Positions 51,301-64,000 of a stretch of 64,000 nucleotides of DNA are shown piece after piece. The number at the start of each line of letters is the position of its first letter. Position 1 is the stretch's first letter. A program made the translations under genes and the position numbers. The notes under the pieces are model-generated. The model searched no databases. It saw nothing but the letters and a program-made list of their open reading frames with translations, and was not told the origin of the DNA. The stretch lies in contig VXAA01001094.1 in assembly GCA_013399115.1 (NCBI GenBank), positions 82,956-146,955 of the forward strand, given 5' to 3'. The stretch is from Anseranas semipalmata (Eukaryota; Chordata; Aves; Anseriformes; Anseranatidae).

Positions 51301-52559
51301 GCAAACTGACACTCTGCTTTATCTGCAACCCCCCCACCCCGAGTTGAATTCCTGAATGCAATGGATGCAGATCAACACCCCTGTTCCTAGTAATTGTGTA
51401 AACTGGGCCTGCCACAAAAGAAAATCCTGTTTTGATTACATACAGCTTTTCTGTTGTATCACTGATGCAACATGTAGTTAATGGAAATACATCTGTGTTA
51501 TAGAGGGAATGCCAAGGTGATAAACTTAGACCAAGCCACTGACAAGTGGAAAGAAGTTTGAGATTTAAAAACTGTAATGTGTAAATTAAATAGTTTGTCA
51601 TTTAAAAAAATTACTTGAAGCCAACAGCTTTTCAAATTCCCTTTCAAGTGCATGGAATAAATTCAAAGCCCTTGGTAAAGCTTGAAGAAAAATCCATGTG
51701 TTTTGACACGTAAAACATTCTAGCCTTGAGAGAACCAAGAGCTTGTAAGAAAGTTGTTCTGGCTTATTCAATTTCTTGAGTTAACACTGCAGAGCTACCA
51801 CTATAGTCAGAATACCTAAGCTGCTGGCACAACTCAATAACTGACCATTTAACAAGTCAGGTATAAAAAAAATTTATGTAGTAATACCAATTCAGCACAC
51901 AAATTCCATGCTTCACAAGTTCTGCTGCTGTGTAAGAGTCTTCCTAACATTTATGCAGATAAGTTCAGATTTTTAGGTCACTGCATGCCCAGATCAAAAC
52001 AGCAGCAAAATATCTACCACTACAAGCAGCTGTACCCAATTGTGCCTTTAGAATGCTAACTATGCAGAAATCCAGATGATGTAGGACCACTGAAACAGGA
52101 CCATGCACACCAACTTCAGTGTGTGTGCTGTAGAGAATAGTTACTTACTGAGAAGAAAAACGCATACAGATTCCGATACAGACAGGATACAATCAAGACA
52201 AACTAAGTCACTAGACATTCAGATTACAGGGAAGGGTAAAATCCTTCGAAGTATACTGATGACAAGCCAGCATTAAAAAGAATTCTAAAGGCACATTTCA
52301 GGTAGCATGATTCTGTTAAGACCAACTGCTTACACACGCAGGCACAAATCTTAATGGCTCCCCCCACCCACCCCAACAATTATTTAACAAAAAAAGAGAA
52401 GTGCATTTTCAGTAATATTAACACCATTGAGTTAATCTGTTCAGTCCAAATGTTTAGCAGTATTTTCCTTATGGTGATATGGATTCTTTGCACTACTCCG
52501 ATCCAAAAATCCCAAACAGGCAGGATTAGTAAAGGTTCAACTGTTGTACTAGTTAACAT
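48310..52559 (-). other. SSR1: probable SSR1 3' UTR
   Basis: AT-rich DNA after the SSR1 stop codon without coding potential on either strand. The long 3' UTR is inferred from the absence of an earlier canonical AATAAA. Mammalian SSR1 also has long 3' UTR forms as far as I recall. The true end needs transcript data. Confidence 0.45.
48326..48331 (-). terminator. SSR1: candidate SSR1 distal poly(A) signal (AATAAA on - strand)
   Basis: TTTATT on the + strand, preceded in transcript sense by a U-rich run and followed by a G/U-rich stretch. It is the first canonical AATAAA I found downstream of the SSR1 stop, at about 4.2 kb. A variant ATTAAA lies at 50696-50701. Confidence 0.4.
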
Positions 52560-61048
<8,489 letters not shown>

Positions 61049-62897
61049 CTACAGAAAGAAAACAAAGGCTTTTCAATACCCCATTAACCAATGGAAAACT
61101 GACACTGTAGTATGATTTTCAAACTGCTTGAATAATTTCCTAAGAACTTAAACTGTTTTGAAGCTTCAGCTGCAAAAAAAAAAATCACATTCAAGTATTT
61201 GTCTGTGTTGATCTTTCAGCCTTTTTTATTCTCTAATAACTTTGTGAACTACTCATTTGTATATCAGTAAGTTCAAAAGCAAAAACTTTACATCTGGATA
61301 ACAAAAATTTCAGCATTCACACAGCAAAGGGCAACCAATTTACCTTGAAAGATACTAAATACTTTAATTTTTTCATTGTGAATGACAAAAAATAGTAAAC
61401 TAATTTAGGGAGTTTTGTTCCTTCTAAGACCAGCAAGCTTAATAAATGATTAGCACATCCTTTTCATCTACTCGTATCAGAACACTACTCTTTCACAGGT
61501 AGTTATAAAACAGCTTTGCACTTATTTTCATTCAAGCTCTAATATACAGAAGAGAGTTTTAATGATTTCTTCAATGTATTACTATATGTTCAGCAGGACT
61601 GGACTGCCAGTCAGAAAAGAAATCTGATCGCGAGCAATACTGAAGAACACTGCTTAAAGACAAGTGTAGTCAGATAGTTCATGCCTTCTCTACTTTTATG
61701 GCACTGAGTCTCATGCATTCAAACACTGGGCAGAGAGGGTTCATACAGTGGCCACAGGACAGAGTTCAAACTGTTTGTATTTAGAGCACACGCAGGCTAG
61801 GCTGAGAACTTTTTACAAATATAAACAAGACCACAGATTTTTTTTTTTATGAAGCTAATGTTTTCCAAAAATGAAAGAGCAGAAATGAATGGATGATTGA
61901 ATTGGACAAGCGTGAAAGAGCCAACTGAGTACACAATTTAAACAAATATTTAGAAACTTTCACATGGAATAAAATCCTTGAACAGCACAAGTGTATCCAA
62001 GGAGTTCAGGATCGTTAACCATAGCTAGAAAGAACAAATATAAACCCTCTCTCAAGTGTCTTTAGAAGGTACTCAAAGACTGTTGGTCAACCACATGCAA
62101 TATTTAAGTGCAGTGATTTTATCTGCTGAAGTTTTAAAGATTGTAAGGCTTCAAATAACAGATTTTTAATTAAAATCTTTGTATCTGAATAGGCTACGGT
62201 TAAGTCATGGGCATTCTTCACAAGCAGCTGTACTAGCATATCCTCCTAGACATCTAATTTAGACTTTTTTTTCAAATGGATGTCAGAAAGGCTGATGATG
62301 TGGCAAGAGCGGGAAAGGAGAGCTTCCCCCTGTGGGAAGGACTAACACACAACGTGTGCTGCAGCCCACTGGAAAAGCTAGGCAAGAGAGCTGCCCTTCG
62401 GTCTTTCCAGACTGAACAGTACACGGAGGCAGCCTGCAGAGTGCAAACCAGATAAAGCTACAGTGCAAACAGAGACCAGCGTCCTGCCGTTTGAAGGACA
62501 GCTGGGGTTGGAGGTAGAGGAGGCAGGAAGGCTGGCAGGCAGGGCATCTCCTGACGGGTGACTCTAGAAGCCAGCATCACCCTGGAGCAGGAAGCGAGGA
62601 AAAAGACAAATCCATTGCAGCTCTGGCCTCCACCTCGAGTGGTTTTGTTATTTCTCTTTTTTTTTGGGTCCTGCGGGGACAACCGCAGCCACGTGCCTCC
62701 CGAGGCGGCTTTCACGGCTGGCTTCGACACGGAGCCGCGGGCAACAGCGGCAGCGCCCTGCCTGACCCCGCCGAGCGGCCCGGGCCGAGCAGGAAGGCCC
62801 GGCCGCCCAGCGGCGGAGCACGTGTGCGGGACGCACGGGAGGTCCCTGCCGGCAGCAGCCGGCACACGGCCGGCGATGAATGACCGGCGCCTGCCGC
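61049..62897 (-). other. SSR1: SSR1 intron 1 (5' end in or near assembly gap)
   Basis: The 3' end is the acceptor before 61048. The donor cannot be placed because no plausible exon 1 is visible left of the gap. AT-rich DNA gives way to CpG-rich DNA from about 62,660. Confidence 0.75.
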
Positions 62898-63022
62898 NNN
62901 NNNNNNNNNNNNNNNNNNNNNNNNNNNNNNNNNNNNNNNNNNNNNNNNNNNNNNNNNNNNNNNNNNNNNNNNNNNNNNNNNNNNNNNNNNNNNNNNNNNN
63001 NNNNNNNNNNNNNNNNNNNNNN
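62898..63022. other. assembly gap of 125 N, probably containing SSR1 exon 1
   Basis: The gap lies in the middle of a CpG-rich region. By length comparison with human TRAP-alpha, exon 1 should carry about 73 coding bases ending in phase 1 (start codon and signal peptide). That would fit inside the gap. Neither flank encodes a signal peptide on the - strand. GC-rich first exons are a common cause of such gaps. Confidence 0.8.
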
Positions 63023-63039
63023 CTGCGGCTGCGGGCGCT

Positions 63040-63060
63040 CTAAATGGCGGCCGCCCCCAT
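63040..63060 (-). CDS. possible short upstream ORF in SSR1 5' leader
   Basis: On the - strand an ATG at 63060-63058 encodes MGAAAI followed by TAG. It lies just upstream of the gap that should hold the SSR1 start codon. It matters only if transcription starts to its right, and it overlaps the YY1-type motif. The Kozak context is weak to moderate. This is speculative. Confidence 0.2.
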   Translation of the reverse strand: MGAAAI

Positions 63061-63360
63061 CCGGCGCCGCCCCGCGCGCCGCAGCGGACGTGGCTCCGCC
63101 GGGCAGGAGAAGGGCGGTCACGTGAGCTTAGCACACGTCGCCCCCTCCGCCCGCTCCCCGCGCGCCTGCGCGGCTCTACCGATTCCGCTTCCGGGTCCTT
63201 TTTTCGCTTCCTGGAGAAAAGGAGCTGGCGCCAGCTTTGGTCCGGCGCTGCTCAGTGCGCAGGCGCGAGACCTGCTGCCCGGGCCCGCGGTGGGCGGTGG
63301 CGTCTCCTGAGGCGCTGGGCGCGAGCGGGCGCTCAGCCCTTCCTCGGCAGGGCGGTGTCG

Positions 63361-64000
63361 GGGCCAAACGTGTCTGACTCGACTGAGTCACGTCTTTTCG
63401 GAAAAGCAGCCAAATGTTTCTGCTTGGGGGAAATAAAAGAGCAAATGCTAGCATGCTGTAGGAGGTTGTGTATTTAGCACTGTAGGATATGAACCATTCT
63501 GTGTCTTTTAAGCAGTTACTGCGTACATTTTGTGTTTCTTTTCCATCCCAGTTAAATGATCCCAATGTTACTAATTAACCTGCGTGGTGTTCTTACTGAA
63601 TTTACACGTGGCCAGAGCAGAGAAATGAGTTAGTTAAAAGTGTGCGTGAAAATAAGCGAGATACATTGACCACCTTCAGTAAAACGCTAAGTCTCATACT
63701 AACCGCAATACCACAGCTGTGCCTAAAAGCTTATTAGGCCCTGGTTCTTTTGTGCTAAGTATCCTACCCAGAGTGAACAATTTATAATCTGAAAAGAAAT
63801 GAATAACTGAAGCAAGCTGTGGAGAGATGTTTTGGGGTTGCTTTTTGTTTTTGCATAGACTGCACTGGGTGTGTGTTCACAGGCATAAGAAATTAAGTGT
63901 TGACAGTAACTGCCTTTATTGCAACTTTTCTATTTGACATCTCAAATGTTGGATGCTAATTCTGAGAAGACTGGAAGGAACACTGGGAGTTCCCATTGCC
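63361..64000. other. region upstream of SSR1
   Basis: Composition falls back to AT-rich after about 63,420. An AP-1-type TGAGTCA lies at 63384-63390, next to an inverted TGACTC (63375-63380). No exon was recognised. In human the next gene is CAGE1, but nothing in these 640 bases shows it. Confidence 0.6.

Larger units (their letters stand above)
62660..63360 (-). promoter_or_regulatory. SSR1: SSR1 CpG-island promoter region
   Basis: CpG-dense DNA around the gap. Motifs seen: YY1-type AAATGGCGGC (63042-63051), ETS-type CTTCCGG (63188-63194), two NRF1-like elements forming an 11-bp inverted pair (63161-63171, 63257-63267), CACGTG cores starting at 62690, 62819 and 63119, and an XBP1-like GACGTGGC (63087-63094; GCCACGTC on the - strand). 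There is no TATA box. This is a housekeeping-type promoter; the transcription start is inferred near 63,050-63,200. Factor binding is inference from motifs. Confidence 0.75.

Noticed and set aside
62558..63134. Long open frames crossing the N gap on both strands
   Set aside because: The Ns remove stop codons artificially and the flanks are CpG-rich promoter DNA. None encodes a signal peptide leading into SSR1 exon 2.

Overview
The window is vertebrate nuclear DNA, almost certainly avian. It holds a CR1 LINE 3' end (about 13,030-13,158), spliced genes with short to moderate introns, and the convergent neighbours RREB1 and SSR1, which are also neighbours on human 6p25-24. I cannot name the species from sequence alone.

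Left half, + strand (about 1-38,600): the 3' two thirds of RREB1, a nuclear C2H2 zinc-finger transcription factor of the RAS/MAPK and TGF-beta responses. Four coding exons are resolved to the base: 12,625-12,814, 14,705-17,444, 31,053-31,799 and 34,406-34,926 (stop at 34,924). All junction phases agree. The N-terminal roughly 230 residues lie upstream of base 1. A long 3' UTR follows, rich in simple repeats, with the likeliest poly(A) signals at 37,987 and 38,594. The introns hold a (TTTCC)n microsatellite, two palindrome-rich candidate regulatory blocks (1,700-2,400 and 8,030-8,250) and a CpG-rich patch (23,430-23,960). They also hold the best discovery here: at 22,325-22,479 is a decayed copy of the alternatively spliced RREB1 zinc-finger exon, with a zinc-ligand Cys to Tyr change, a net 10-bp deletion and a GC donor. 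The surrounding exons join in frame without it.

Middle (about 38,600-52,560): no protein gene that I can support. It contains the convergent intergenic gap and probably a long SSR1 3' UTR on the - strand, with a candidate AATAAA at 48,326-48,331.

Right half, - strand (52,560 to about 63,300): SSR1, the alpha subunit of the ER translocon-associated protein complex (TRAP-alpha). Seven coding exons are defined to the base, giving 262 residues with an acidic luminal N-terminus, two N-glycosylation sequons, one membrane span and a basic cytosolic tail. The first coding exon (start codon and signal peptide) is missing and almost certainly lies in the 125-base N gap at 62,898-63,022. A CpG-island promoter surrounds the gap, with YY1, ETS, paired NRF1-like, E-box and XBP1-like motifs.

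The two genes are not functionally linked by anything visible. They converge tail to tail. Most other open frames in the window are chance frames in introns, UTRs or simple repeats.
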